A model generated the notes under the pieces. It saw only the letters and a list, made by a program, of their open reading frames with translations, did no database searches and was not told where the DNA came from. 64,000 nucleotides of DNA. Origin: Candidatus Avelusimicrobium caledoniensis. Lineage in GTDB: Bacteria > Elusimicrobiota > Elusimicrobia > Elusimicrobiales > Elusimicrobiaceae. How positions within the stretch are numbered: the first letter of the stretch is position 1; each line of letters begins with the position of its first letter. Of the stretch, positions 1-15,275 are shown in pieces. The DNA lies in NCBI GenBank assembly GCA_900315795.1, contig ONAM01000002.1, positions 1 to 64,000 of the forward strand, read 5' to 3'. The position numbers were made by a program, and so were the translations under genes.

Positions 1-2515
<2,515 letters not shown>

Positions 2516-2557
2516 TAGCGACGGTTCCTTCCCATTTGTTCTTTTAACATAGAGGCT

Positions 2558-2691
2558 TTGATGAGACTGATATTTATTCCGACGAGGTCACACCCGTTCC
2601 CATTCCGAACACGGCAGTTAAGCTCGTAAGGGTCGATGGTATTGGCACCCAATTCGGTGCTGAGAGAGTAGATCGATGTCGGTCTCATCAA
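2558..2691 (+). rRNA. 5S ribosomal RNA
   Basis: This lies about 45 nt after the 23S end. The 5S signature cacacccgttcccattccga is at 2588-2607, followed by acacggcagttaagc. The ends pair as the closing helix: ttgatgagac at 2558-2567 with gtctcatcaa at 2682-2691. The mature ends may lie a few bases inside this helix. The order 23S-5S is normal for a bacterial rrn operon. Confidence 0.93.
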
Positions 2692-2711
2692 GGCCTTTAC
2701 TCATTAAATAA

Positions 2712-2740
2712 AGGAGTCCTTTTTACAGGACTCCTTTTTT
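2712..2740 (+). terminator. Intrinsic terminator of the rRNA operon
   Basis: There is a perfect 9-bp stem, aggagtcct (2712-2720) with aggactcct (2727-2735), then a T run to 2740. An additional outer pairing, tactcattaa with ttaatgagta (2698-2748), makes it nearly symmetrical, so it could also stop transcription from the other side. Confidence 0.9.
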
Positions 2741-2766
2741 AATGAGTAAAAGTTTATCTTGCAATC

Positions 2767-2889
2767 TTTCAGTTTCCATTTTTGGCCTATCCAAGGCCGA
2801 CTCTTGCTTGCGTACCTGCAACGCTTCGCGTTGTCTTGCAGACGTACGCGGCGCGCGACTTACGGCCTTGCCTAGGCGCAAAACTGAAA
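2767..2889. repeat. Long nested-palindrome element (123 bp)
   Basis: The ends are a perfect 9-bp inverted repeat, tttcagttt (2767-2775) with aaactgaaa (2881-2889). Inside are further concentric pairs: gccta/taggc, aaggccg (2793-2799)/cggcctt (2863-2869), gcgtac/gtacgc and the tip caacgc/gcgttg. The whole segment can fold into one interrupted hairpin. The string aaaactgaaaaccgggta at 2880-2897 recurs at 55468-55485 beside pilin 5, and gttagtct at 2911 recurs at 17594 and 55421. No coding capacity is seen. It belongs with the similar elements at 17471, 31808, 31914, 46219, 50016 and 55298. Confidence 0.75.
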
Positions 2890-2946
2890 ACCGGGTAGAA
2901 CTTCTATTGTGTTAGTCTTTATTGAACGGCCTTGTTAACTTTCGCT

Positions 2947-3003
2947 TACGCTCTCTTTTCGTCATCCCGCAGTGTCTCTATGCGGGATATAAAAGAGAGC
3001 GTA
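2947..3003. repeat. Mosaic palindrome, copy 1 (left flank of GIY-YIG gene)
   Basis: A 31-bp core (2960-2990) carries the inner hairpin atcccgca/tgcgggat. It is enclosed by perfect 13-bp outer arms, tacgctctctttt (2947-2959) and aaaagagagcgta (2991-3003). The core is the exact reverse complement of the core at 3405-3435, while the outer arms are unrelated to the arms there. It may also act as a transcription stop. Confidence 0.85.
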
Positions 3004-3433
3004 TTTAATTTCTTCGTTCCTTCATCTTTTTAGTGGACAGGCAAATGCGGGATATAGATAAAAGGGTTGTTTTTATAAAAATGAGGGTGCTATTTCCTCA
3101 TAAAGATCGTGCCACGAGGGATTAAAAGAATTTATTAAATGTTCTTTCCAGGCACGATTCCATTCTTTCAATACTTTTTCTCGTTGTATGGCGTTTTGAA
3201 TGGAATTGTATTGCTCATAATAGACTAATTTTTTAATATGAAATTTTTTAGTAAAACCTTCCACAAAACCTTGTTTGTGTTCATACACACGTCGTAGCAA
3301 ATTATTTGTAACTCCGATATAGAGCATTTTGTTGTTTTTTGTGGTCAGTATGTAGACATATCCCATACGGTTATTTTAGCATAAAATATATATTGTCCCC
3401 CGCTATATCCCGCATAGAGACACTGCGGGATGA
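2961..3433. mobile_element. Candidate palindrome-bounded element carrying a GIY-YIG gene
   Basis: The interval begins with GTCATCCCGCA and ends with the mirror image TGCGGGATGAC, so identical cores face outward at both ends of about 470 bp. The only gene inside is the GIY-YIG open reading frame. A partial core, atgcgggatata, lies at 3045 next to the gene's stop codon. Mobility is inferred from this layout; no target duplication could be shown. Shorter composites with the same GTCAT/ATGAC ends but no gene occur at 18180-18288 and 56026-56105. Confidence 0.5.
3073..3366 (-). CDS. Small GIY-YIG nuclease-family protein (YhbQ/UPF0213-like)
   Basis: This 97-residue single-domain protein begins MGYVYILTTKNNKMLYIGVT. 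It shows the family's Y-V-Y-I-L...Y-I-G-V-T core at residues 3-20, the Arg of NLLRRVYEHK and the family's usual later segment Y-Y-E...A-I-Q-R-E-K-V-L-K-E-W. GIY-YIG domains are metal-dependent DNA-cleaving folds; the cellular role of these very small stand-alone members is poorly defined. The gene is complete, and its start codon at 3366 is the first ATG. It is isolated on the - strand, has no operon partner, and is flanked on both sides by inverted copies of the same palindromic core. That makes a link to repeat mobility plausible but unproven. Confidence 0.85.
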   Translation of the reverse strand: MGYVYILTTKNNKMLYIGVTNNLLRRVYEHKQGFVEGFTKKFHIKKLVYYEQYNSIQNAIQREKVLKEWNRAWKEHLINSFNPSWHDLYEEIAPSFL

Positions 3434-3444
3434 CGAGCGGGGGA
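3396..3444. repeat. Mosaic palindrome, copy 2 (right flank of GIY-YIG gene)
   Basis: The core at 3405-3435 is identical, in inverted orientation, to that at 2960-2990. Its outer arms are a different perfect 9-bp pair, tcccccgct (3396-3404) and agcggggga (3436-3444). It lies 5 bp past the stop codon of pilin 1 and could serve as that gene's terminator. Confidence 0.85.
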
Positions 3445-3449
3445 AAAGT

Positions 3450-3947
3450 TTAAGGATAAGAATAACCGTGAGTAATACCGCTAATATCAGGCGTGCTCCT
3501 CCCGGTTTCACTTTGACAGATTTTTGGCCCTAAGCCTGTTTTCACGTAGTCATAACAATACGTTTGTGCCGGGTATCTGACACTAAAATTGAAATTGCGT
3601 TGATAACCTATAAAATACTGTCCGTCTTTACGTAACACACATTCCACGTAGGAAGTATAGGTTTCTGAAAGATTCCGTCGGCAGAAACCCCACGGAAATT
3701 GACAAGAAGAATTAGTGCATCCCGGTAACTCTACACTCAAGGCATCAAAATCCGTAGTATATTCCCCATTAGCCAAATAATAGGATTCTTCGGCGTCGGC
3801 TAAAGCATTGACCATGGCTTTCACGGTGGCATACCGGCTTTTCCAAACCGCTTTTTGATACTGCGGCAGAGCCACCGCCGCCAAAATACCGATAATCAAC
3901 ACGACCACCAATAATTCTATTAACGTAAATGCTTGTTTGTGTTTCAT
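3450..3947 (-). CDS. Type IV pilin-like protein 1 (PilE-type)
   Basis: This 165-residue prepilin has a 6-residue leader, MKHKQA, then the cleavage and assembly motif [14 protein letters not shown] with Glu at mature position 5. The hydrophobic helix [19 protein letters not shown] follows. A pilin peptidase should cut before Phe; Ala rather than the usual Gly is at -1. The C-terminal globular part is divergent and has a Cys pair near the end (TYCYDY...KICQSE), as in the PilE D-region. The start ATG at 3947 follows the strong ribosome site AAGGAG. The promoter is the shared A-tract type at 3979-4006. The gene is monocistronic and on the - strand, with one of six such genes here. Whether it is a major pilin or a minor pseudopilin cannot be told. 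Confidence 0.9.
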   Translation of the reverse strand: MKHKQAFTLIELLVVVLIIGILAAVALPQYQKAVWKSRYATVKAMVNALADAEESYYLANGEYTTDFDALSVELPGCTNSSCQFPWGFCRRNLSETYTSYVECVLRKDGQYFIGYQRNFNFSVRYPAQTYCYDYVKTGLGPKICQSETGRSTPDISGITHGYSYP

Positions 3948-3978
3948 GTAGTTTCTCCTTTTATTTTTTCGTCTCTTT

Positions 3979-4006
3979 ATTATCGTTTTTTTTTTTGATT
4001 TGTCAA
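3979..4006 (-). promoter_or_regulatory. Pilin 1 promoter with 11-A spacer tract
   Basis: On the - strand TTGACA (4006-4001) is followed by AATC, eleven A, C and then GATAAT (3984-3979), giving a 16-bp spacer. The same arrangement precedes pilins 2, 4 and 5. The -35 match is perfect. Confidence 0.85.
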
Positions 4007-4028
4007 GGAGAAATTTTTGGTTGATTAA

Positions 4029-4068
4029 AATTACGACGATGTTTTAGGGGTTAAACATCGTCGTAATT
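4029..4068 (-). terminator. Terminator of the LPS-kinase-like gene
   Basis: A perfect 16-bp stem, aattacgacgatgttt (4029-4044) with aaacatcgtcgtaatt (4053-4068), has an 8-nt loop. Read on the - strand it lies 25 bp past the stop codon at 4094 and is followed by a short T run. Confidence 0.85.
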
Positions 4069-4093
4069 AGCAGAATTTAAAGACGGGCAAATT

Positions 4094-4876
4094 TTACTTC
4101 TGTTTTTCAAACGGCTTATTTAAGAAAATATACGCGCCGGGCAGTTTTTTCAAATCGTGTTTGAATTTGTCATACGCGTTGCGGATGTGTTTGCGGCGTA
4201 GTACTTCTTTTACTAAATCGCCGCGCCACCCCGTAATGCGGGCATATTCTTCTACAAAAGTGCGCAAGTTTTTATCGTCGTAAAACGGTTGAATTAAGTT
4301 TTGCTTGATGATGTTTTTTGGCACCGGCCCGTCAAAGAATTTAAAACGGTTGATATCCACGAGCGAAAAAATATGTTTTCCGTTTTCTACCCGGTACAAG
4401 ATGTTCCCCGGTGTAAAATCTTTATGCCAAAGTCCCTTGGCGTGCATATCGGCGGTGTACTTTGCAAGCGCGTTAATCAGCGCGGGATCGTTTTGCGTGT
4501 CGCGCACCGGACGCATGTTTTCTACTTGTTCACTCACAAAATACGAAAAGTTAATCAGCCCGCCTTTGCGTTCAATACGGTAGCCGTACGGGGCGGGCGT
4601 GTGAAAACCGCGCTTTAAAATTTCTTGTGCGTTTTTATACGTGGAAACAGCTTTCGGTGTGCGCCAGCCGAGCGAGTACAAAATACGGTTGACGATCGGC
4701 GGGATACAGAATTTCTTCACGTTGATTTTATGATTATTAACATCAAACACGCGAATTTGGTTACGCGCGTTATGGATAATTTCGCCGCCGTTGGCAAACG
4801 TGTCCGGCAAATTGACTACAAAATTTTCCGGCAACGGCGCTTGCGTATTTTGCACATTTTCACTCGTGGATTTCAT
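4094..4876 (-). CDS. Lipopolysaccharide core kinase-like protein (WaaP/InaA family)
   Basis: The protein has about 260 residues when started at ATG 4876 (MKSTSENVQ). It carries the protein-kinase-like catalytic loop HKDFTPGNIL (His151, Asp153) and the metal-binding DINR motif (Asp174), the pair that defines the WaaP/RfaP/InaA family of sugar kinases. Members of this family phosphorylate heptose or Kdo in the LPS core; the exact acceptor here is unknown. It is cytoplasmic, with no signal peptide. A further in-frame ATG exists upstream at 4996, but the residues it would add are hydrophobic and atypical, and an extended -10 (GCTACAATG) lies just before 4876, so I prefer the shorter form. The gene is monocistronic and divergent from the rplJ operon. 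Confidence 0.8.
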   Translation of the reverse strand: MKSTSENVQNTQAPLPENFVVNLPDTFANGGEIIHNARNQIRVFDVNNHKINVKKFCIPPIVNRILYSLGWRTPKAVSTYKNAQEILKRGFHTPAPYGYRIERKGGLINFSYFVSEQVENMRPVRDTQNDPALINALAKYTADMHAKGLWHKDFTPGNILYRVENGKHIFSLVDINRFKFFDGPVPKNIIKQNLIQPFYDDKNLRTFVEEYARITGWRGDLVKEVLRRKHIRNAYDKFKHDLKKLPGAYIFLNKPFEKQK

Positions 4877-4917
4877 ACGTACATTGTAGCATATAACGTA
4901 GGCCCCTTGCGTGGGCT

Positions 4918-4945
4918 TGCGCCCCAAACTTGTTTTTGTTATAAT
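4918..4945 (+). promoter_or_regulatory. Promoter of the rplJ-rpoBC-fusA operon
   Basis: TATAAT at 4940-4945 is preceded by TG plus one base (TTTTGTTATAAT), an extended -10. The -35 region (ttgcgc, 4918-4923) is weak. It lies about 215 bp upstream of rplJ, leaving a long leader. Confidence 0.65.
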
Positions 4946-4954
4946 AATTATAAG

Positions 4955-5158
4955 AGTTGCGGATAAGACGTTTGCAAAAATGTTTGCAATTGGCAACTTT
5001 TATTGATAAAATAAAATAGAAGTTAGTTATCAGATTTAACGAGAACCATGATTCCCCCCGACGTGAAAACGGAGGAGAGGGGGATCTGTGGCTGTCGTTT
5101 TCTCGCTCTAAAAGTGAGAAAACAGGCAGTATTTCTCAGTTAAAAAACAGGCAATAAA
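4955..5158 (+). promoter_or_regulatory. Probable rplJ (L10) leader RNA
   Basis: This is a transcribed leader of about 200 nt without a reading frame. It contains several potential stems, such as ttctcgctct/aaaagtgagaa near 5098-5121 and the purine-rich ggaggagaggggg near 5070. L10-L12 complexes are known to repress their own operon by binding a leader of this kind. I assign it by position and foldability only; I did not match the kink-turn consensus base by base. Confidence 0.45.
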
Positions 5159-5680
5159 ATGAACCTGACAAAAGACCAAAAGAAACAAAAGTCGCAAGAC
5201 TTAGCTTCTGAAATTACCACCGGCGGCACTGTATTTTTCACGGCCTATCAAGGTCTGAAATTTACCGAAATGGAAGAAGTGCGCCGCGCGTTAACGCCCG
5301 CGGGAGCCAAATTCCGCGTAGAACGCAACGCCATTGTGGAACATGCTATCAACCAAGCCAAAATTGAAGGAGCCGACACAAAGCTCTTTCAAGGGCCGAC
5401 CGCTATTGCCGTAGGTGGCGATATCGCCGCCGTGGCCAAAGCGTTGGTTGATTTTCAGAAGAAGAATGCGGCTTTGAAGCTGCGTGCTTGCTATTCCGAC
5501 GGGGTCTGGTACAACGAAAACCAAGTTAAACAACTCGCTACCATCGGTACGAAAGAAGAAAACTTGTCCAAGTTGGCCGGCGCGCTGTACAGCGCGGTTG
5601 CCCAATCGGCGCAAGTATTGCAAGCTCCGATACGGGATTTTGCCTACGTTATCAAAGCTTTGCAAGACAAGCAAAAATAA
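5159..5680 (+). CDS. rplJ: Ribosomal protein uL10
   Basis: This 173-residue protein has the L10 N-terminal RNA-binding domain (tvfftayqglkf, then frverNaivehai), followed by the helical C-terminus that carries L7/L12 dimers. It forms the base of the ribosomal stalk that recruits translation GTPases. It is the first gene of the operon and is preceded by a long leader. No strong Shine-Dalgarno sequence is evident (gcaataaaATG). L11 and L1 genes, often upstream, are absent; the rRNA and accessory genes lie there instead. Confidence 0.97.
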   Translation: MNLTKDQKKQKSQDLASEITTGGTVFFTAYQGLKFTEMEEVRRALTPAGAKFRVERNAIVEHAINQAKIEGADTKLFQGPTAIAVGGDIAAVAKALVDFQKKNAALKLRACYSDGVWYNENQVKQLATIGTKEENLSKLAGALYSAVAQSAQVLQAPIRDFAYVIKALQDKQK

Positions 5681-5691
5681 CGCAACAAGGT

Positions 5692-5716
5692 ATCAGTTGG
5701 CTTAGTGCCAACTGAT
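5692..5716 (+). other. Perfect hairpin between rplJ and rplL
   Basis: A 10-bp stem, atcagttggc (5692-5701) with gccaactgat (5707-5716), has a 5-nt loop and no T run after it. It lies 12 bp past the rplJ stop in a 152-bp gap. A processing site or mRNA stabiliser is more likely than a terminator, because rplL, rpoB and rpoC must be transcribed through it. Confidence 0.7.
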
Positions 5717-5832
5717 GCCCGGTAAAATCTAAACCCGCCAAGAGCGGTAGTAGTCCCGCAAGGGGTAAAGGTACGGATATAAACTCGGTTTATATAGAAG
5801 GCCGCTACTCTAGACAAAAGGAAAAAATAAAA

Positions 5833-6219
5833 ATGGCTAAAATGACCAAAGATGAATTAGTAAATGCTATCGCTGAACTCACCGTGTTGGAACTCTCCGA
5901 ACTCGTGAAAGCGATTGAAGAAAAATTCGGCGTAAAAGCTGCTGCTCCGGCCGTTGCCGTAGCTGCCGCTGCTGCCCCGGCTGCCGGTGCTGCCGCTGAA
6001 GAAAAAGATGAATTCAACGTCATGTTGACCGCTGTTGATGCCGCCAAAAAAATCGCGGTAATCAAAGTAGTGCGCGAAATCACGGGCCTCGGCTTGAAAG
6101 AAGCCAAAGACCTCGTTGAAGGCGCCCCGAAAGCTGTCAAAGAAAACGTTGCCAAAGCTGAAGCTGAAGAACTCAAAAAGAAACTCACCGAAGCTGGCGG
6201 CACCGTTGAACTCAAATAG
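5833..6219 (+). CDS. rplL: Ribosomal protein bL12 (L7/L12)
   Basis: This 128-residue stalk protein has an N-terminal dimerisation helix (residues 1-32), an Ala-rich flexible hinge (about 36-60) and the conserved C-terminal domain with [20 protein letters not shown] that contacts elongation factors. The ribosome site is AAAGG, 11 bases ahead of ATG. It is needed at several copies per ribosome; the hairpin upstream may help set its expression. Confidence 0.98.
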   Translation: MAKMTKDELVNAIAELTVLELSELVKAIEEKFGVKAAAPAVAVAAAAAPAAGAAAEEKDEFNVMLTAVDAAKKIAVIKVVREITGLGLKEAKDLVEGAPKAVKENVAKAEAEELKKKLTEAGGTVELK

Positions 6220-6299
6220 TTCACTGACGCATTATATCCCAATCCCCGTTACGGGGGTTGGGATAACGTACCCCTAAGGGTATCACAACGAGGCCGTTT

Positions 6300-10181
<3,882 letters not shown>

Positions 10182-10197
10182 GCCGGGGATTTGAACC

Positions 10198-13100
10198 ATG
10201 CAAACGAAAAAAGTAAAAAAATTAAGCGACTTAAACTTCTTTGACTTTGATGCCATTAAGTTGGGCATTGCCAGCCCCGAACAAATTTTGGGTTGGTCTT
10301 ACGGCGAAGTAAAAAAACCGGAAACGATCAACTACCGCACGCTCAAACCGGAGCGCGACGGTCTGTTCTGCGAACGCATTTTCGGGCCGACCAAAGATTA
10401 CGAATGTTCCTGCGGTAAATACCGTTGGGTAAAATTCAAAGGCATTAAGTGCGACCGCTGCGGTGTAGAAATTACCGAAGCCAAAGTCCGCCGCGAACGC
10501 ATGGGCCACATTGAACTGGCCGTGCCGGTGGCGCACGTATGGTTTTTGCGCAAAAATCCGTCGCGTATCGGTATTATGTTGGATATGCGCACGATGGACT
10601 TAGAGCGCGTTGTTTACTATGCCTCTTACGTAGTGATTGAAGATTGTATAGACAGCGTAACCGGACGCGTGGACTTCAAAAAAGGCACGCTGTTGTCCGA
10701 TGTACAAGTGCGCGAAGCCCGCAAAAAACACGGCTCTCGCCTCAAAGTAGACATCGGGGCCCCGGCTATCCGCACGCTGCTCTCCGGCATTGATTTTGAC
10801 AAAGAAATTCCCGCTTTGCACGAACAACTTAAAAATACGCAAAGCGAAATGGAGCGCACGAAACTCATCCGCCGCGTTAAGACGATGGAAGAGTTTAAAG
10901 AAAGCGGTAACCGCCCGGAATGGATGATTATTAGTGTACTACCCGTCATCCCGCCGGACTTGCGCCCGCTCGTTGCGCTTGACGGCGGCCGGTTTGCGGC
11001 GTCTGACTTAAACGACCTCTATCGTCGTATCATTAACCGCAACAACCGCCTTAAACACATTGAATCCTTGCGCGCGCCGGAAGTGATGATTTACAACGAA
11101 AAACGCCTCTTGCAAGAAGCCGTAGATGCGTTAATTGAAAACGGGGCCCGCGGTAAATTCTTTATCGGCGCCGGCGGAAGACCGCTCAAATCGTTGTCCG
11201 ATAACATTAAAGGTAAACACGGTCGTTTCCGCCAAAACTTACTCGGTAAACGTGTGGACTATTCCGGTCGTTCCGTTATTGTCGTCGGTCCGAATTTGAA
11301 ACTCCACCAATGCGGTTTACCTAAACTGATGGCGTTGGAACTCTTCAAACCGTTCATCATTGGCGAACTGATGAAAAAAGAAGGCGTTACGCTTAAATCT
11401 GCCAAGAAGATGTTGGAACGTGTCCGCCCGGAAATTTGGGATATTTTGGAACAAGTAACTAAGTCCCACCCGGTTATGTTAAACCGCGCTCCGACGTTGC
11501 ACCGCTTGGGTATTCAAGCGTTTGAACCGGTACTCATTGAGGGTAAAGCAATCCAGTTGCACCCGCTTACCTGTGCCGCTTTCAACGCCGACTTTGACGG
11601 TGACCAGATGGCTGTGCACGTGCCGCTCTCGTTAGAGGCACAAATGGAAGCCCGCACACTTATGTTGGCCTCCAACAACATTTTATCGCCTGCTTCGGGT
11701 AAACCGATTGCCGCCCCGTCTCACGATATGGTATTAGGTATCAACTTCTTAACCAAAATCAAAGACGGCGATATCGGCGAGGGCTCTATCTTCGGTAGCA
11801 AAGAAGATGCGCTCGTTGCGTTAGAATATGGCAAATTGTCTTACCACGCTAAAATCAAAGTGCGCGGTATTAACGCGATCCCGGAACCGGGCTTAGAAGG
11901 TAAAGACGAAAAGAACGCCGCCAAATGGAAAGATTATACCTCCGTGGGCCGCATTATTTTCAACCAAATCTTGCCTAAAGGGTGGGAATATATCAACAAA
12001 ACCATCGGCAAAAAAGAATTGGGTGCTTTGGTAGACGAATGCTACAAGAGCAAAAAATACGGCCGCTATGAAGCCGTGCAATTCTTGGATAAGATTATGA
12101 AGATGGGGTATCACTATGCTACCTTATCGGGCTTATCTATTTCTATTGCCGATATGACGATTCCGTCTGTCAAACAAAAATACATTGACGACGCGAAAAA
12201 ACAAGTTAAACAAATTCAAGCGCAAGCCGAAGCCGGTATCATTACCGAAGGCGAACGCTATAACAAAGTCATTGATATCTGGACGCGTGTAACCGATGAT
12301 GTGGCCAATGAGCTCTTCAAAGAAATGAAAAAATTTGAAGAAAGCAAATTTGACCCCACCAACAAAGAACACAGCGGCCAACGCTTTAACTCCGTCTATT
12401 TAATGGCGGACTCCGGCGCCCGCGGTTCTCGCCAACAGGTGCGCCAGCTGGCCGGTATGCGCGGTCTAATGGCTAAACCGCAGAAGAAACTGACCGGTGG
12501 TCAGGGCGAAATTATTGAAAACCCGATTACCGCTAACTTCCGCGAAGGTTTGTCTGTATTAGAGTACTTTATTTCCACACACGGTGGACGTAAAGGTCTT
12601 TCCGATACCGCTTTGAAAACCGCCGACGCAGGTTACTTAACCCGCCGCTTGGTGGACGTGGCGCATAACGTAGTCATCACGCAAGAAGACTGCGGTACGC
12701 ATAACGGTATCGTGGTAAAATCGTTGATGAGCGGCGAAGAAATGGTAGAGCCGTTAGACGAACGCATCTTAGGGCGCACCGCGTTGGAAGATGTGGTCGT
12801 TAAAGTCAAAAAAGCCGACGGCTCCGAAGAAGAAAAAACCATCATCAAAGAAGGCGATTTAATCACCTTGGAACAAAGCAAACAGGTCAAAAAATACGGT
12901 GTGGAATCTGTACGTATCCGCTCCGTGCTGACTTGCGAAGCGCCTTACGGCGTGTGCGCCAAATGCTACGGTTTATCCTTGGCGACGTCTGCCAAGAGCA
13001 ACCCCGGCGACTCGGTCGGTATTATTGCCGCCCAGTCCATCGGCGAACCGGGTACGCAGCTCACGTTGCGTACGTTCCACATCGGTGGTACGGCCTCGCG

Positions 13101-14367
13101 CGTGCTGTCCCGCAGCCAAGCGGTGGCCGAAATTGACGGTAAAGTGACATTTAAAGACATTAAACTCATCACCAACCGTTATGATAACAAGATTTGTATC
13201 TCCCGCAACGGCTCTATCTTTGTAACCGCCGGAAATGGTACAATAAAAGAATATAAGATTCAATACGGTGCCTCTATCTATGTAAAAGATAAAGAGACCG
13301 TCAAAAAGGGTTCCTTACTGGCGGAGTGGGACCCGCACTCTATCCCGGTGCTGGCCGAAGTGACCGGCAAAGTCCGCTTGACGGACGTGGTGGAAGGTAT
13401 CACCTTGCAGGAAGAGCGCAACAAAGTAACCGGCGTTATTGAACGCAAGATTACCGCCAGCCGCATGGGCAAGAAAAACCCGCGCATCAGCATTGAAGGT
13501 AAAGAGAAGAAAATTAACTTCCCGTTGCCTATTGATACGATTCTGATGGTGGAAAACGGTGAAGAAGTGGAACCCGGAGACGTGCTTGCTAAAATCGGGC
13601 GCGAAGCCGGCGGCACCAAAGATATCACCGGCGGTCTGCCCCGTATTGCGGAATTGTTTGAAGCGCGCAGACCTAAAAATCCGGCTATTATTTCGGAATT
13701 TGAAGGGATTGTGAGCTTGGAAACTTCCCCGCGCGGACTGATTGAAGTAGTGGTCCGCAACGAAGAAACCAACCAAGTCAAACAATATAGCATCCCGCAA
13801 GGCAAACACCTTGTAGTATATGAAGGCGACCATGTCGGCGTAGGCGAAGCTTTAACCGACGGCGCCATTGACCCTCACGACGTGCTGCGCGTGAAGGGTG
13901 AAAAAGAAGCACAAGAGTTCCTGTTAAACGCCATCCAAGAAGTGTACCGCTTGCAGGGCGTAACAATCAACGACAGACATATTGAGGTTATTGTCCGTCA
14001 GATGTTAGGGAACGTAAAAATTCTGGACGCTGGGGATACCCACTTCCTAAAAGGCGAAGTGTTAAGCCGCGCCAGCTGGCTGCGTGAAAACGCAAAAATG
14101 AAAGCCGCCGGCAAACGCATGGCTGAAGCCGAAACGATCCTTTTGGGTATCAGTAAGGCCTCTTTAGCATCCGAATCATTTATATCTGCGGCTTCGTTCC
14201 AAGAAACCACCAAGGTTTTGACGGACGCCGCCATTACCGGCCAAGTAGATGAATTGGCTGGTCTAAAAGAAAACGTCATTGTAGGCCATTTGATACCGGC
14301 GGGAACTGGTATTTCTGCCCGTCAAATTGCCCGTGAGTTTGAAGAAAAACGTAAAGGAACAAAATAG
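10198..14367 (+). CDS. rpoC: RNA polymerase subunit beta'
   Basis: This 1389-residue subunit holds the catalytic magnesium through NADFDGDQ at residues 463-470. The N-terminal zinc site (CSCGKYRW...CDRCGVE, near residues 70-90) and the second Cys cluster ([14 protein letters not shown], about 905-925) are present. The bridge/trigger region includes [17 protein letters not shown] near 955. It is co-transcribed with rpoB and runs into rpsL after a 10-bp gap, so the polymerase and str genes form one unit. Confidence 0.98.
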   Translation: MQTKKVKKLSDLNFFDFDAIKLGIASPEQILGWSYGEVKKPETINYRTLKPERDGLFCERIFGPTKDYECSCGKYRWVKFKGIKCDRCGVEITEAKVRRERMGHIELAVPVAHVWFLRKNPSRIGIMLDMRTMDLERVVYYASYVVIEDCIDSVTGRVDFKKGTLLSDVQVREARKKHGSRLKVDIGAPAIRTLLSGIDFDKEIPALHEQLKNTQSEMERTKLIRRVKTMEEFKESGNRPEWMIISVLPVIPPDLRPLVALDGGRFAASDLNDLYRRIINRNNRLKHIESLRAPEVMIYNEKRLLQEAVDALIENGARGKFFIGAGGRPLKSLSDNIKGKHGRFRQNLLGKRVDYSGRSVIVVGPNLKLHQCGLPKLMALELFKPFIIGELMKKEGVTLKSAKKMLERVRPEIWDILEQVTKSHPVMLNRAPTLHRLGIQAFEPVLIEGKAIQLHPLTCAAFNADFDGDQMAVHVPLSLEAQMEARTLMLASNNILSPASGKPIAAPSHDMVLGINFLTKIKDGDIGEGSIFGSKEDALVALEYGKLSYHAKIKVRGINAIPEPGLEGKDEKNAAKWKDYTSVGRIIFNQILPKGWEYINKTIGKKELGALVDECYKSKKYGRYEAVQFLDKIMKMGYHYATLSGLSISIADMTIPSVKQKYIDDAKKQVKQIQAQAEAGIITEGERYNKVIDIWTRVTDDVANELFKEMKKFEESKFDPTNKEHSGQRFNSVYLMADSGARGSRQQVRQLAGMRGLMAKPQKKLTGGQGEIIENPITANFREGLSVLEYFISTHGGRKGLSDTALKTADAGYLTRRLVDVAHNVVITQEDCGTHNGIVVKSLMSGEEMVEPLDERILGRTALEDVVVKVKKADGSEEEKTIIKEGDLITLEQSKQVKKYGVESVRIRSVLTCEAPYGVCAKCYGLSLATSAKSNPGDSVGIIAAQSIGEPGTQLTLRTFHIGGTASRVLSRSQAVAEIDGKVTFKDIKLITNRYDNKICISRNGSIFVTAGNGTIKEYKIQYGASIYVKDKETVKKGSLLAEWDPHSIPVLAEVTGKVRLTDVVEGITLQEERNKVTGVIERKITASRMGKKNPRISIEGKEKKINFPLPIDTILMVENGEEVEPGDVLAKIGREAGGTKDITGGLPRIAELFEARRPKNPAIISEFEGIVSLETSPRGLIEVVVRNEETNQVKQYSIPQGKHLVVYEGDHVGVGEALTDGAIDPHDVLRVKGEKEAQEFLLNAIQEVYRLQGVTINDRHIEVIVRQMLGNVKILDAGDTHFLKGEVLSRASWLRENAKMKAAGKRMAEAETILLGISKASLASESFISAASFQETTKVLTDAAITGQVDELAGLKENVIVGHLIPAGTGISARQIAREFEEKRKGTK

Positions 14368-14377
14368 GAGAGAAGTA

Positions 14378-14758
14378 ATGCCAACAGTAAACCAATTAGT
14401 AAAATACGGACGGGCGAAAGAGTCCAACCGGACCAAATCCCCGGCGTTGCAATCTTGCCCCCAACGGCGCGGCGTTTGCACCCGTGTTTATACCACGACC
14501 CCTAAAAAACCGAACTCGGCTTTACGGAAGGTCGCCCGTGTCAAATTGACTTCCAAAATGGAAGTAACCGCTTATATTCCCGGTGTGGGACACAACTTGC
14601 AAGAACACTCCATCGTGCTCGTGCGCGGCGGACGTGTGAAAGACTTGCCGGGTGTGCGCTATCACATCATTCGCGGTGCGCTTGATGCGTCGGGCGTAGA
14701 AAACAGAAAACAAGGCCGCTCGCTTTATGGCGTAAAACGCCCCAAAGCCGGTAAATAA
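14378..14758 (+). CDS. rpsL: Ribosomal protein uS12
   Basis: This 126-residue decoding-centre protein starts [12 protein letters not shown] at ATG 14378, with GGAGAG just upstream. The loops [12 protein letters not shown] and [11 protein letters not shown] carry Lys at both positions where substitutions are known to give streptomycin resistance, so the sequence is of the sensitive type. An in-frame codon further upstream overlaps rpoC and is unlikely to be used. Confidence 0.97.
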   Translation: MPTVNQLVKYGRAKESNRTKSPALQSCPQRRGVCTRVYTTTPKKPNSALRKVARVKLTSKMEVTAYIPGVGHNLQEHSIVLVRGGRVKDLPGVRYHIIRGALDASGVENRKQGRSLYGVKRPKAGK

Positions 14759-14781
14759 TTTTTAGGAGTGAATAAAAGAAT

Positions 14782-15261
14782 ATGCCGAGAAAAGGTTTAA
14801 GACCCAGAGACAGAAGACCGCAACCCGCGCCGGATTACAAATACAATTCCGTGCTCGTGGCCCGGTTTATTAACAAATTAAATTTTGAAGGTAAAACTTC
14901 TACTGCCCAGCGCATCTTAGATGACGCCATGGCTATCATTGCGGAAAAAACGAAAGAAAATGCACTTGATGTATTTACCAAATGCATTGAAAACGTCCGC
15001 CCGCTCGTGGAAGTAAAAGCCCGCCGCGTAGGTGGTGCGAACTATCAAGTTCCCACGGAAGTAAAACCCTTACGCAGCACCTCTTTGGCGATGCGTTGGT
15101 TGATCGGCGCCGCCCAAAGCCGCAAAGGACGCCCGATGGCTGAAAAATTAGCCGAAGAAATTATCTTGGGCGCCAAGAAAGAAGGCACGGCGTTTAAAAA
15201 ACGCGAAGACGTGCACAAAATGGCCGAAGCCAACCGCGCTTTTGCCCACTTTAAATTTTAA
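14782..15261 (+). CDS. rpsG: Ribosomal protein uS7
   Basis: This 159-residue small-subunit assembly protein starts [12 protein letters not shown] and contains the S7 core [21 protein letters not shown] at about residues 72-94, followed by rslAmRWli. It binds the 16S 3' major domain near the exit site. TTAGGAGTG precedes the start by about 12 bases. It is the second gene of the str segment, with rpsL 23 bp upstream and fusA 14 bp downstream. Confidence 0.97.
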   Translation: MPRKGLRPRDRRPQPAPDYKYNSVLVARFINKLNFEGKTSTAQRILDDAMAIIAEKTKENALDVFTKCIENVRPLVEVKARRVGGANYQVPTEVKPLRSTSLAMRWLIGAAQSRKGRPMAEKLAEEIILGAKKEGTAFKKREDVHKMAEANRAFAHFKF

Positions 15262-15275
15262 GCGGGAACTCAACT

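Noticed and set aside
2947-3444. CRISPR-like repeat
   Set aside because: There are only two inverted cores with a gene between them, no direct repeats at regular spacing and no cas genes.
5805-6242. Long Ala/Ser-rich frame antisense to rplL
   Set aside because: It mirrors the Ala-rich hinge and GC-rich codons of rplL; no independent start signal or homology.
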